A DNA stretch of 64,000 nt from DASZUK01 sp963844575 (GTDB lineage: Bacteria > Actinomycetota > Acidimicrobiia > Acidimicrobiales > RAAP-2): the NCBI GenBank assembly GCA_963844575.1, contig CAWJOU010000005.1, positions 1,612,001 to 1,676,000 of the forward strand, written 5' to 3'. The notes under the pieces are model-generated. The model was not told the DNA's origin, made no database searches, and saw only the letters and a program-made list of their open reading frames with translations. A program made the position numbers and the translations under genes. Shown piece after piece: positions 38,381 to 47,895 of the stretch. Positions within the stretch are counted from its first letter, which is position 1, and each line of letters starts with the position of its first letter.

Positions 38381-40237
38381 GTGTCCGACAACGGGCAGTT
38401 CTTCTCGAAGTTCGCCACAGACGCCCAGATCGCCTCAGCGGCCACCGGAGTTCTGCGCTCCGTCATCCTTGCGCAGTGGGCCGACGAGACTTCCTACGGG
38501 ACCTCGCAGGCGTTCACCAGTGGGTGGAATTTTGCCGGCGTTTCCTATGGGGGCTCGGTCAACGGCTTCCCTTCGCAGCAAGCGGGGCTCGACGCCTACA
38601 TCCAGGTCCTCAACCAGTCGACATACGACTCGGTGCGCCAGGAGAAGGGGTTCCGGGACCAGTGCATCGCGCTCGGCAAGTCGGGCTGGGCGGCCAGTGG
38701 CTACGACGTCACCGACTTCAACGCTGGTGTCCCGTTCACAAAGTTGAACTGGGGCATCGACCTCATCAACATCGTCAACCAGAACAACCTGACGAAGTAC
38801 GACCCGAGCGGGTCGACAGACGCCAGCGGGTCGCCCTTCTCGACACACGCCGGGACCTCTCCCGTCAGCTCCCTCGGAACCCCCATCCCAGAACCGCCTC
38901 CGGGGCTGGCGTCCACGATCGCCAAGGACAGCTTCATCATCAACGGGACGTCGATGGACCTCGACGTCTCGGGTTCCTTGACCAACGCTGGGGTCAGCTA
39001 CAACATCACATCGGCGTCCGTACTCATGCTGACGTTGCAGGACCCGACCCGATCACTGATCAACCACCCGGTCCTCAACCAGAAGTCGGTCCTCAACCTC
39101 ACAACATCGTTGTGGGTCATCGTGGCGCTGGAGAAGCAGGGCAACGTCCTGACCGTCACATTCGAGCCGTGGGTCGTTCAGGCTCTCCGCACGGCTACCG
39201 GGGCGTTCACCGTCAGCACAGGCCAGATGACCCGGACCGCGTTCGCCGGCCTGCTCGTCAGCCAGGTCCAAGGGGCTGTCTTCACCTCGCCACCGCAGAG
39301 CTACCTCTACGGCCTGGACGAGGGCTACGCCCGACCGACCCAGGAGCAGGTCAGCCGGGGCACCATCAAGAACCCGCTCGAGGACTCGTGGACCTGCCTG
39401 CAGAGGCTGGCCTCGGAGATCGACTTCCGATGCTTCGAGTACAACGGCTCGGTCTACTTCGGACCCGACTCGTGGCTCACCACGTTGCCGGCTGCCGTGA
39501 CGGTGGTAGAGCGAACCGGGGGCATCCAGACAGTCGACGGGACATACGACACCGGACAGCCCCTTGGTGATGTGAAGTTCACGGCGGTGGCGGGCACCTG
39601 GACGCCGGCTCCGGGGCAGCGGGCCACAGTGTCCAATCTCGGGCCGTTCTCCCAAGCTCCCTGGATCGTGGCCACGATGGAACGGGACTCGCTCTTTCAG
39701 CCCGACATCGCAGTGACGCTTCAGCAGCCTCAGCCGTCGCTGCCAGAGCCGACCACGGGCGGCACACGACCGGCGGTCGGAGAGACAAACAAGAGTCCGG
39801 GCGACCAGCAGACGACGGCTGGCACCGCGGCTGCACAAGCGGCGATCGCCTACGCCAAGGGGCAGCTCGGCAAGCCCTACATCTGGGGTGGAGAGAACCC
39901 GAACTCCGGCTTCGACTGCTCGGGCCTCACCCAGGCGTCCTACGCCGCGGCCGGCATCTCGATCCCCCGAGTGGCGGCGACACAGCAGGCAGCGGGGCCC
40001 GCAGTCCCGGCTGGCGCGTCGAACCTCAAGCCCGGCGATCTCGTGTTCTTCGGTCCCCAGGGTGGACCGGCATCCCACGTCGGGCTGCTTACCAGCGTCA
40101 CACCGAAGGGGAACAAGGCCACAATGATCAACGCTCCGTATACCGGCGTCGACGTTCGGTACGACTCCTTCAACCCGACGGTGGGTGCGGCCTTCGGTGC
40201 CGACGTCTACCTCGGGGCCACGAGGCCAGCGCCGTGA
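38381..40237 (+). CDS. Baseplate hub with glucosaminidase-like and NlpC/P60 domains
   Basis: 618 aa from GTG. Residues about 5-130 look like a FlgJ/mannosyl-glycoprotein glucosaminidase domain (SVILAQWADETSYGTS, WNFAGVSYGGSVNGF, VLNQSTY). Residues about 180-460 are a hub (gpD-like) core with MDLDVSGSLTNAGVSYNITS. Residues about 490-612 are an NlpC/P60 peptidase (PYIWGGENPNSGFDCSGLTQ) with catalytic Cys513 and His566 (SHVG). Two wall-cutting activities on one hub let the tail tip cross a thick peptidoglycan layer. Confidence 0.8.
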   Translation: MSDNGQFFSKFATDAQIASAATGVLRSVILAQWADETSYGTSQAFTSGWNFAGVSYGGSVNGFPSQQAGLDAYIQVLNQSTYDSVRQEKGFRDQCIALGKSGWAASGYDVTDFNAGVPFTKLNWGIDLINIVNQNNLTKYDPSGSTDASGSPFSTHAGTSPVSSLGTPIPEPPPGLASTIAKDSFIINGTSMDLDVSGSLTNAGVSYNITSASVLMLTLQDPTRSLINHPVLNQKSVLNLTTSLWVIVALEKQGNVLTVTFEPWVVQALRTATGAFTVSTGQMTRTAFAGLLVSQVQGAVFTSPPQSYLYGLDEGYARPTQEQVSRGTIKNPLEDSWTCLQRLASEIDFRCFEYNGSVYFGPDSWLTTLPAAVTVVERTGGIQTVDGTYDTGQPLGDVKFTAVAGTWTPAPGQRATVSNLGPFSQAPWIVATMERDSLFQPDIAVTLQQPQPSLPEPTTGGTRPAVGETNKSPGDQQTTAGTAAAQAAIAYAKGQLGKPYIWGGENPNSGFDCSGLTQASYAAAGISIPRVAATQQAAGPAVPAGASNLKPGDLVFFGPQGGPASHVGLLTSVTPKGNKATMINAPYTGVDVRYDSFNPTVGAAFGADVYLGATRPAP

Positions 40238-41004
40238 CTGGGCTCCCGCAGGACAGCTCCCGAGTGCTGCAGCGCCTCTTCACGGGACAGCGGGTGGCGA
40301 CGCCAGCGATGGGATATGCCCCCCTGGCCGCGATGGTGGTCACCGCTACGTCAACATATGTGATCGTTACGATCACAACATTCGACCCTACGGCGACCTT
40401 CACTTGCTATTACGAAGCAAGAGTGAATGCACCGAGTTCCGGCTCGCGATGCTTCGTGACGTTCCCAGCCAACGACCTACAGGGTCGCGGGCTCGTGGTC
40501 GCCTTCGTCGGAATCCCACCGACAGGCGTTGGCGTTGATGTGACGGGTACGCCAACGGCTGGTCAGATCCCTGTTGCCACGAGCGGCACGACGGGGGAAT
40601 GGGCGACACCGCTTGCGAAGCAACTCCACGGGATCGCGGGCGCCGTAGTCCGCACAACACAGACCACGACGAGCACGTCGTACACCAACCTCGCGATCGT
40701 GGGCCCGTCTGTGACCGTGTCGACCGGTACCCGAGCCTTGGTGTTCCTGACGGCACAGGTAGGCAATCCGACAGTCGCCTATTCGATCATGAGTTACGCG
40801 ATCAGCGGGCCCACGACGGTGACAGCCTCAGACACATGGACGCTGAGCTACGCGGGCAAGACAAACCTGGACCCCATCCTTTCGTCGGTGATCCTCCATA
40901 CAGGTCTGACGCCTGGAAACAACACCTTCACGTGTAAGTACCGAGTCACCAGTGGGACGGGCCGCTGGCAGCGGCGTCGAATCGCCGTCATTCCACTGCC
41001 TTAG
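40234..41004 (+). CDS. Baseplate/tail protein of unknown function
   Basis: 256 aa from GTG (GTGA overlap). Thr/Val-rich beta structure with GTPTAGQIPVATSGTTGEW, a joint sequence typical of phage fibre or decoration proteins, followed by a jelly-roll-like part (LAIVGPSVTVSTGTRALVFL, NNTFTCKYRVTSGTG). It is probably a virion surface protein. Confidence 0.5.
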   Translation: MTGLPQDSSRVLQRLFTGQRVATPAMGYAPLAAMVVTATSTYVIVTITTFDPTATFTCYYEARVNAPSSGSRCFVTFPANDLQGRGLVVAFVGIPPTGVGVDVTGTPTAGQIPVATSGTTGEWATPLAKQLHGIAGAVVRTTQTTTSTSYTNLAIVGPSVTVSTGTRALVFLTAQVGNPTVAYSIMSYAISGPTTVTASDTWTLSYAGKTNLDPILSSVILHTGLTPGNNTFTCKYRVTSGTGRWQRRRIAVIPLP

Positions 41005-41275
41005 TGCGTAGGTCGCGCTCAAGCTGATCAACCTGTCGGTTTTGGTTGTACCGGCGCCGTGCCTTGATCCGCTGTTCCCTCGTAGTCGTCTTCTGGACGC
41101 CAGCCCACACCAGCACGATCCAGGGCAACCAGAAAATAGCGATGAACGAGGCGACCGCCCAGGAGGCGAATCGCCCACGCCGCGGTCGTGAGCCGGTCCA
41201 GATGAAGCACCAGACCGGGATGACGGGCACGACGTAGACGAATAGCCCGAACGTCGCCAGCCAGAACACCCCCAA
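40988..41275 (-). CDS. Antisense membrane protein in tail operon (moron candidate)
   Basis: 95 aa leftward from TTG 41275 (GGAG 6 nt upstream) or GTG 41269. Two membrane helices (about residues 3-27 and 37-59) and a basic helical tail (TTTREQRIKARRRYNQNRQ). It occupies the gap between two rightward tail genes and overlaps the end of 40234-41004 by 17 bp. A membrane protein made from the prophage could mediate superinfection exclusion; that is inference. Confidence 0.6.
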   Translation of the reverse strand: MGVFWLATFGLFVYVVPVIPVWCFIWTGSRPRRGRFASWAVASFIAIFWLPWIVLVWAGVQKTTTREQRIKARRRYNQNRQVDQLERDLRTKAVE

Positions 41276-41303
41276 ATGCTACTCCGACCTGGGAGGAAGG
41301 ACC

Positions 41304-41639
41304 ATGGCGACAACCAGCGTGACCGGCGTCGTCCTCGGTCCGATCCCTTCCGGAGTACCTCACCTGCAGATTCCCTTTGCCCTGGCTGCCGACGGGTCGG
41401 CGATGGTCGTCGAGCAGGACACCGAGGCGGAGGTCATCCAGTCGGTCGCCATGCTTGTTGGCACCCGTCCAGGGACTCGATTGGTGGCGCCGAGCTACGG
41501 CATTCCTGACCCGACGTTTGCCGGGATCAGCCCGGTGGTTCTCCAGACCGCCGTCACGAAGTGGGAGACGCGGGCCCGGGTCAGTCTCGTTACGACTCCC
41601 GGCAACACCGAGCAGGTGATGGTTGAGGTGACATCGTGA
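41304..41639 (+). CDS. gp25/W-like baseplate wedge protein
   Basis: 111 aa from ATG (GGGAGGAAGG). EAEVIQSVAMLVGTRPGTRL and APSYGIPDPTF are the core of the gpW/gp25 family (…I..lL.T.pGeR....pdfG…). Wedge component that nucleates the sheath. Confidence 0.8.
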   Translation: MATTSVTGVVLGPIPSGVPHLQIPFALAADGSAMVVEQDTEAEVIQSVAMLVGTRPGTRLVAPSYGIPDPTFAGISPVVLQTAVTKWETRARVSLVTTPGNTEQVMVEVTS

Positions 41640-43042
41640 CCTTCGTCCCGCCGCTCAACCCGAACGGGTACGTGGCACTCCCGGTCAACATCGACCCCAA
41701 CGCCGTCGCCTACCAAGCGCTGCGAGACGTCATGGCCCAGATCCCCGGCTACGTCCCGAGGCAGGGTCATCTCGACGTCGCGGTTATCGAAGAGACCGCC
41801 CAGATGGCAGCCGAAGCCGGCGCCGTGGCCGGGACGATGATCCCGATCATCTTCATGTGGTTCGGGAAGCTCGTGGGGATCACACCGATCACCGGGACAC
41901 GGGCGACTGCTCCGGTGACGTTCACGATGCGAGACACCCTCGGCCACACGATCCCGGCCGGCACGGTCGTCAACTACCCGATCTCGGGCAGTTCGGGGAC
42001 GACACAGCTCCTCTTCACCGTCCAGTCGCCCATCGTCATCTCGTCGGGCTTGTCTACCGGGACCGGGACGCTGATCTGCGAAACCATCGGAACCTTCGCC
42101 AACGGACAGCCGGTCGCTACATGCCAGATGGTGAGCACGAACGCCAGCGTGCTCTCGGTCGCCACCACCGCAGTCACGTCGGGTGGCATCAACGCCGAGA
42201 CGGCCAACGCCTATCTCAACAGGCTCTCGAACGAGCTCCAGCTTCTGGCTCCTCGGCCAATTTTGGCCCTGAACTACGCGGCGATGGCTCCGAACGTCCC
42301 CGGCGTCTTCCGGGCGATGGCGATCAACGGCTTGAACCCGGGCCGGAAGGTAACGAACGGCGCCACCACGAATGGATCGAAGACCGTCACCTCAGCATCA
42401 GGAGCGTTCACATCAGCAAAGGATGTCGGTCGCAAGGTAACGGGGTCCGGCATCCCGTCGACAACGGTCATCTCGACCGTCACAAGCACGACCACGATCA
42501 AGATCTCCAAGACAGCCACGGCCACGGCCACCGGCGTCACGCTGACCTTCGGGGATCTATCGACACAGCAGCGCTACGTGACGGTCTGTGGGCTGACGAC
42601 AGGCGGCACAGCGCTCTCCACATCGGTCAACACGGCCCTCCAAGCGTACTTCGCCGCCAAGCGGGAGGCCAACTTTGTGGTCGCCACCGTGAGCCCGACG
42701 TACACCGCGATTGACGTCACGGTCACCTGCGACGCAATCCACGGCTACACAACTTCGGCCGTCCAGTCGGCCGTGGCAGCCGCTCTCCGGTCGTTCCTCA
42801 CAAAGGCAACCTGGGGCGGCGGATCGTTGACACCCCCGCAGTGGGCGACCACGGCCGGGGTGGTCAGGTTCCTCGACATCGCCAACGTCATCCGGACCAC
42901 GACCGGGATTCTCTACATCCCGAGCGGCAGTCTGACCACCCGAGTTCATGGTGGCTCCATGGGCACCTCGGACATCACGCTCCCTGGTGACGCTCCTCTA
43001 CCGACGGTCGGGACAATTCTCGTGACCGTCAACGCCACCTGA
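41636..43042 (+). CDS. Baseplate J-like protein
   Basis: 468 aa from GTG (GTGA overlap). PATGVVTFTM-like strand RATAPVTFTMRD, TIPAGTVVNY, NRLSNELQLLAPRPILALNY and ATWGGGSLTPPQWATT features follow the gpJ/gp47 family. Residues about 235-305 contain an inserted Thr/Ser-rich module (GSKTVTSASGAFTSAKDVG, GSGIPSTTVI, ATATATGVTLTFG) that recurs in many phage virion proteins. Confidence 0.8.
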   Translation: MTFVPPLNPNGYVALPVNIDPNAVAYQALRDVMAQIPGYVPRQGHLDVAVIEETAQMAAEAGAVAGTMIPIIFMWFGKLVGITPITGTRATAPVTFTMRDTLGHTIPAGTVVNYPISGSSGTTQLLFTVQSPIVISSGLSTGTGTLICETIGTFANGQPVATCQMVSTNASVLSVATTAVTSGGINAETANAYLNRLSNELQLLAPRPILALNYAAMAPNVPGVFRAMAINGLNPGRKVTNGATTNGSKTVTSASGAFTSAKDVGRKVTGSGIPSTTVISTVTSTTTIKISKTATATATGVTLTFGDLSTQQRYVTVCGLTTGGTALSTSVNTALQAYFAAKREANFVVATVSPTYTAIDVTVTCDAIHGYTTSAVQSAVAAALRSFLTKATWGGGSLTPPQWATTAGVVRFLDIANVIRTTTGILYIPSGSLTTRVHGGSMGTSDITLPGDAPLPTVGTILVTVNAT

Positions 43043-45141
43043 TGGCTGTCGGCTTCGGGACGCCGGTCGTCGCCAATGCCGAGAACTCCGGAAGCTTGAC
43101 GCTGTCGTTTTCCGGGGTGACGTCGGGCCAGCCGATCGTTTTGGCGCTGATGGGGATCACACTCGCTGTTTCGGTTTCCGACACCTTCTCGACCCACTAC
43201 ACCTGGACGAAGATCTCGGGCCTCGGCACGGGAACGCGTTTCTACATCGGGACTGGTGGCGCAGGGGCCTCGGGAGTTGTCACCGTCGCCACCACGAGCG
43301 GCGATTACGTTGCTGCCGCAGGCGTCCCTTGCACGGGTGCATCGACGGCAGCGGGCGCAGCGGCTATCGGCTTTTCGAGCAGCGGTGGTTACAACGCCTT
43401 TGCTGGTCAGCCGGACCCTGCGGTCTCTTCGGCGAGTGCCGGGCGGGGCGCAGTTTGGTGTCTCTTCGCTAAATCGGCCATCACGGCATCTCCAAGTTCT
43501 CCTTTCTCGTCCACCGCCGTCACTTTCAGTGGAGTGGCTGAGGGCAGTTTCGTTACCTACGCGAATGTTCCGACTGGAACAACGCGTGCGTCTTGGACCG
43601 TTACGACAGACGGAGCCTCCAAATATTCGACCGGCTGGCTCACTATCAACCCAGCGACGGCCCCGTACGCGCCGACGACAGTTGTCGCCGTCCCCGGCAA
43701 TGCTCAAGCATCAGTCTCCTTCGTAGCCCCGAACAACGGAGGCTCGGCAATCACCAGCTACAAGGTGACGGCCAGCACCGGGCAGACTGCGACGGGGGGT
43801 AGTAGCCCGATCGTTCTCACTGGGCTGACAAACGGGGTAGCAACGACCTTCACCGTCGTGGCGACCAATGCAGTCGGCACAAGCACGCCCTCAGCGGTTT
43901 CCGGCGCTGTCACCCCGGGAACGGTACCCAACGCCCCCTTCCTGTTCGGCGCTGGCGGCGGAAACACCACCGTCACCCTGTCGTGGGACGCCCCGTCCAC
44001 AAACGGCGCTCCGATCACCGGCTACAACATTTACCAAGGGACGACGGCAGGCGGCGAGAGCGCAACCCCGGTCAACTCATCGCTCATCGCCGCGACCTCC
44101 TACGTCGTCACGGGTCTGACAAACCTCACCGAGTACTTCTTCAAGGTCGAGGCGGTCAACGTCTGGGGATCGTCCGTAGCTTCGAACGAGATCTCCGGTA
44201 CGCCGGCAGTCCCGCTCACGTTCGTAGCTGCTCCGACACTGGAAGCCGCTGCTGGTATAGATGCCCTTTCCGGCGATCCCATCGTCACGTTGACGGTGAC
44301 CAACAACCAGGCGGCGGTGACAGGGGTCGCGGCGACAGTCTTCGCCACCATTCTTCGATCAGACGGCTCCTACGTCATCGGGGCGAGCCCGACGTTCCCG
44401 TTGGCGTTGTCGCCGGGAGCCGGAACCACGGCCACCATCGCTGATCGGACCGCGGCCTACGGCCTACCGGTCAGCTATGTGGCCTTCATCTCCTACGGCG
44501 GGGGTCTCTCGGCTCCCTCAGCCGCCCAACACGTCGTGATGGGGCAGGCCCCCGACACCCAGATGCTTTACGAGCGCACGGGGTGGGCGGCCGACCAGGA
44601 CGAGTCCGGGCTGCTCTTGCAATGGCTCGCCGGCATCGGCCAATCCCTACAGCGGATCGACTCGCTCTGCCGGGACGGCTTCGACACCAACGGCAATCCG
44701 GCCCCTGGCTACTCACAACTTCTCGATATCGATCGTTGTCCCACTGCAGCCCTTCCTTGGTTGGCGCAGTTCCTTGGGGTCCGGCTGAACACCAATCTCC
44801 GAGACGACCAGCAGCGCTACGCCATCGCCAACCCGCAGGGCTTCGGCCGAGGCACCCCAGCAGCGATCGTGGCCGCGGTCAACCAGTACCTGTCGCCCGG
44901 CTACACGGCGTCGCTGATCGAGCGGGACACGAGCCCCTACCACCTCTCCATCAAGGTGCCCACGGCCGGGATCGCCGGGCTGTCCACCTGCGAGTCGGTC
45001 TATCTGACGTACACCACCTGCTCAGCCGTGGCGGCTGCCTTCACCACATGCGCCGCGATGTGGAAGATCCCCGGCGAGATCACCGCTGCCGTGATGAACG
45101 CCATTCCTGCTGGTCTCCAAGCCAGCATCACCTACGACTGA
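43042..45141 (+). CDS. Tail protein I fused to FN3-bearing fibre part
   Basis: 699 aa from ATG (overlap). Residues 1-210: jelly-roll-like domain. About 212-395: two fibronectin type III domains (NGGSAITSYKVTASTG, TTFTVVATNAVGTSTPSAVS; NGAPITGYNIYQGT, YFFKVEAVNVWGSS). About 400-490: a further beta domain. About 500-699: tail protein I (CPTAALPWLAQFLGVRLNTN, IVAAVNQYLSPGYT, SLIERDTSPYHLSIKV), the wedge protein that anchors fibres. Confidence 0.8.
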   Translation: MAVGFGTPVVANAENSGSLTLSFSGVTSGQPIVLALMGITLAVSVSDTFSTHYTWTKISGLGTGTRFYIGTGGAGASGVVTVATTSGDYVAAAGVPCTGASTAAGAAAIGFSSSGGYNAFAGQPDPAVSSASAGRGAVWCLFAKSAITASPSSPFSSTAVTFSGVAEGSFVTYANVPTGTTRASWTVTTDGASKYSTGWLTINPATAPYAPTTVVAVPGNAQASVSFVAPNNGGSAITSYKVTASTGQTATGGSSPIVLTGLTNGVATTFTVVATNAVGTSTPSAVSGAVTPGTVPNAPFLFGAGGGNTTVTLSWDAPSTNGAPITGYNIYQGTTAGGESATPVNSSLIAATSYVVTGLTNLTEYFFKVEAVNVWGSSVASNEISGTPAVPLTFVAAPTLEAAAGIDALSGDPIVTLTVTNNQAAVTGVAATVFATILRSDGSYVIGASPTFPLALSPGAGTTATIADRTAAYGLPVSYVAFISYGGGLSAPSAAQHVVMGQAPDTQMLYERTGWAADQDESGLLLQWLAGIGQSLQRIDSLCRDGFDTNGNPAPGYSQLLDIDRCPTAALPWLAQFLGVRLNTNLRDDQQRYAIANPQGFGRGTPAAIVAAVNQYLSPGYTASLIERDTSPYHLSIKVPTAGIAGLSTCESVYLTYTTCSAVAAAFTTCAAMWKIPGEITAAVMNAIPAGLQASITYD

Positions 45142-45153
45142 TCGGGAGCCCCT

Positions 45154-45876
45154 ATGCCCACCCCGTCAGGGACGACGCCTCAGTACGGCTTCCCGTATCT
45201 CCTCGAGTCCGACGTGCCCGACGTGGCTACCGCTTCGCAGCTCTTGGCGCAGGCGGTCGAGAACCTGCTGAAGACGACCCGAATCGGGACTCTCTTCGAG
45301 TGCCTTACAGCGTCTGCTCCGACAGGGTCCGTCTTCCTTCAAGGGCAGGCGGTGTCCCGAACGACCTACGCGACCCTCTTCGCAAAGTGGGGAACCACCT
45401 ACGGCTCAGGCAACGGCTCCACCACCTTCAACCTTCCGGACTTCCGAGGCAAGGGCCCAGTTGGCTATAAGTCGGGCACATCGAACTTCGGCACGTTGGG
45501 CGCATCGGTCGGTTCAGCCACCGTCACCCTCGCCACGGGGAACATTCCGCGTTTCGCCACAGTCTCGCTGAGTATTGCTCCCCACACCCACTCTGGGACA
45601 ACGGGTGCCGAGAGCGGCCACGAGCACCTGGGTGCGTCGAACACCTACCAGTACATGATCGACTACCCAGCGTCGACGAATCATCTCCCGATGACAACGG
45701 GTTCCTGGGGAGTTTCCTTCTCGTCGAATACCGGCACATCGACCGGTCACCACCACTCCCTCTCGATCAACAACACGACGGCGTCCGGGGCCGTCAGCTT
45801 CGGTAGTTCGAGTCCGACGCCGATCAGCACGGTCCAGCCGTCCATCGTCGTCAACTTCGCTGTCTGGTACGAGTAG
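45154..45876 (+). CDS. Tail-collar domain fibre protein
   Basis: 240 aa from ATG. A phage tail-collar domain (VFLQGQAVSRTTYATLFAKW, GNGSTTFNLPDFRGKGPVG) followed by a His-rich receptor-type head (APHTHSGTTGAESGHEHLG, STGHHHSLSI) and a conserved C-terminus (VQPSIVVNFAVWYE). Histidine clusters of this kind bind iron in T4-like fibre tips; whether they do here is unknown. Probable receptor-binding protein. Confidence 0.8.
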   Translation: MPTPSGTTPQYGFPYLLESDVPDVATASQLLAQAVENLLKTTRIGTLFECLTASAPTGSVFLQGQAVSRTTYATLFAKWGTTYGSGNGSTTFNLPDFRGKGPVGYKSGTSNFGTLGASVGSATVTLATGNIPRFATVSLSIAPHTHSGTTGAESGHEHLGASNTYQYMIDYPASTNHLPMTTGSWGVSFSSNTGTSTGHHHSLSINNTTASGAVSFGSSSPTPISTVQPSIVVNFAVWYE

Positions 45877-45890
45877 GGAGGTTCGCTCGG

Positions 45891-46802
45891 ATGGCCCTCT
45901 GTCCCTTCGCGCTCCAAAAGCCGGTCAGCGCCCATGGCGGACCGATCAGCCAGGTTCTCGGCGTGGTGCTGCACGTCACTGCCGGTACAGGCGATCCGTT
46001 CAACGAGTTCGCCAACCCGGCCAACCAGGTGAGCTCGCACTTCGGTGTCGGCAACGGTCGGGGCGGAATGCCCGACGGCCAGATCGAGCAATACGTCGAC
46101 ACGGCCAACGAGTCGTGGGCACAGGCGGCCGGCAATTCGTCGTACCTGTCGATCGAGACTGAGGGTGAGCCGACAACGCCCCTTACGGCTGCCCAGGTGG
46201 CCGCGGTCGGAAAAATCATGGCCTGGACCAACCAGGTCCACCGCGTGCCCCTCACGGTTACCGACACCGTCGGCGCACGAGGGCTGATCACCCACGGCGA
46301 CGGGGGAGCTGCCTGGGGCGGTCACACCGGCTGCCCAGGTGCGCTCCGCACCGCCCAGCGTCCCGCCATCCTCGCCGCCGCTCAGGCGGTCCTCAAGCCC
46401 ACAGGAGGAGCACCAGTGTCCTCATCGGACTTCCCCAACGCCGTGGCATCGATCCTCACGCCGACCGGCAATGGTGCGTGGGTCGTTGGCTCCGACGGCG
46501 GCATCTTCTGCACGGGGGACGCCCAGATGTACGGCTCCCTGCCGGCGCTGAAGGTCACCCCCGCAGCACCGGTAGTCGATGCCGCGGGAAGCTGGTCCGG
46601 CAAGGGCTACTACCTGCTCGGCCGAGACGGCGGCGTCTACTGCTTCGGGGACGCCGTCATGTACGGCTCCTACCCGGCGCTACCGGCCACGGAGCGGGAG
46701 GGGACACGGTCCTTTGGGGCCCGGGGGTTCAACCTTCACTGGGCTGGCACCGGGTACACGCTGGTCGCCCTCGACGGCAGCCGTTATGGATTCGGAAGCT
46801 GA
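45891..46802 (+). CDS. Endolysin: N-acetylmuramoyl-L-alanine amidase with wall-binding repeats
   Basis: 303 aa from ATG. An Amidase_2/PGRP-type domain (about 1-175) has zinc ligands His28 (VVLHVTAG), His145 and Cys148 (GGHTGCPG), with YLSIETEGEP carrying the catalytic-side Glu. The C-terminal half has three repeats of the type GxxVxGxDGGIFxxGDAxMYGS (at about 203, 240 and 290), seen in cell-surface proteins of Acidimicrobiia-like actinobacteria and likely binding the wall. Confidence 0.82.
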   Translation: MALCPFALQKPVSAHGGPISQVLGVVLHVTAGTGDPFNEFANPANQVSSHFGVGNGRGGMPDGQIEQYVDTANESWAQAAGNSSYLSIETEGEPTTPLTAAQVAAVGKIMAWTNQVHRVPLTVTDTVGARGLITHGDGGAAWGGHTGCPGALRTAQRPAILAAAQAVLKPTGGAPVSSSDFPNAVASILTPTGNGAWVVGSDGGIFCTGDAQMYGSLPALKVTPAAPVVDAAGSWSGKGYYLLGRDGGVYCFGDAVMYGSYPALPATEREGTRSFGARGFNLHWAGTGYTLVALDGSRYGFGS

Positions 46803-47175
46803 GGACTGTGTGCTCGCTTCCGGAGTTCCCCTTTCGAGCCTGCTTGACGGAGCGATCCCGGCGGTGGCCATCGTGATCGCCGGAGCGGCGGTGCGTCAGG
46901 TCAACAAGCGCCGGACGAAGAAGCTCGATGGCGACACCGATGTCCGCAAACGCCTGCGAACCGTCGAGACCGACATCAAGCTCCTTAAGGACGGCCTGTT
47001 CGGCGAGGTGACGCCCTTCGGCAAGAAGCCCGGGTTCGTCACAGAGGTACGCGAGGCGCTCGGAACCCTGGTTCACGAAGCCACCCCCAACGGTGGCCAC
47101 TCGCAGAGGGACGACATCACTGCCATGCGCAGGGTGATCGCACCCCGTGAGGGAGAGCACGATGCACCTTCCTGA
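46786..47175 (+). CDS. Small membrane protein in lysis module
   Basis: 129 aa from ATG overlapping the endolysin end. One membrane helix (about residues 14-32, LDGAIPAVAIVIAGAAV), then a basic and coiled-coil cytoplasmic part (RLRTVETDIKLLKDGLFGEV). Possibly spanin/holin-like accessory; not resolved. Confidence 0.5.
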   Translation: MDSEAEDCVLASGVPLSSLLDGAIPAVAIVIAGAAVRQVNKRRTKKLDGDTDVRKRLRTVETDIKLLKDGLFGEVTPFGKKPGFVTEVREALGTLVHEATPNGGHSQRDDITAMRRVIAPREGEHDAPS

Positions 47176-47518
47176 CGCCGAGAAGCGGTCGAAGATCTGG
47201 GACAAGGCGTCGGTCTGGGTTGTGGCCATCGCAGTCTTCATCGGGGTCTGCGGAGGGTCGTGGGGACTCTTTGAGCAACACCAGCTCGTGGTGAGCGGGG
47301 ACAACCACCACGCCCAGACCGTTACCCAGAACAACACGATCGAGACCCTGCTGCGCGAACACTCCGCGACCTTCGCCGCCCAGAAGAAGGCAGCCGAGCA
47401 GCAGGCCCAATACGACGCCGACGTGAAGCTCCTCGCTGAGGAACTGGTCGGCCAACTGGCCGCCGTCTGTCAGATCACCGGGGCTGACTGTCCACCGCTG
47501 ACGATTCCAGGATCGTGA
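47162..47518 (+). CDS. Single-pass membrane protein in lysis module
   Basis: 118 aa from ATG 47162 (GAGGGAGAG). Membrane helix about 20-38 (VWVVAIAVFIGVCGGSWGLF), then a long extracytoplasmic helix (ATFAAQKKAAEQQAQYDAD) and two cysteines at the end. A rod-like periplasmic/extracellular part of this type could act in lysis. Confidence 0.5.
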   Translation: MHLPDAEKRSKIWDKASVWVVAIAVFIGVCGGSWGLFEQHQLVVSGDNHHAQTVTQNNTIETLLREHSATFAAQKKAAEQQAQYDADVKLLAEELVGQLAAVCQITGADCPPLTIPGS

Positions 47519-47856
47519 TCGTCGCTCTGATCGCCGCTGCGGCGATGTTCCTCCAAGACCTGATTGCGGTTCCGCTCACCCAGGCGGAAGCCCGGAACCG
47601 AGCGCACCTGGCCGGCCTGCTTGACACCGTTGGCTGGCTGGTGGCCATCACTACCACCTTCGTCTCGGTCGACACCCTCCAGGGCCACTCGCTCACCAAC
47701 AAGGTGCTCGTTGTGGTCTTCGTGTCGGGGGCTAACTACGGCGGGACGGTGCTCGGTACGAAGATCGGCAAGCGGTTCGTCAAGGACGACCCGACGACCT
47801 CTCTTGCCGATCGGGTGACGCAGCTCGAAGCGATCACCCGCACCCCGCCGCACTAA
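47515..47856 (+). CDS. Multi-pass membrane protein, holin candidate
   Basis: 113 aa from GTG (GTGA overlap). Three hydrophobic segments (about 1-15, 34-50, 61-78) with a short charged tail. Size and place after the amidase fit a holin or a holin partner. Confidence 0.55.
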   Translation: MIVALIAAAAMFLQDLIAVPLTQAEARNRAHLAGLLDTVGWLVAITTTFVSVDTLQGHSLTNKVLVVVFVSGANYGGTVLGTKIGKRFVKDDPTTSLADRVTQLEAITRTPPH

Positions 47857-47895
47857 CCGCTCCCCTCAGTTCTCGCACCATCGAAAGGACCCTTG

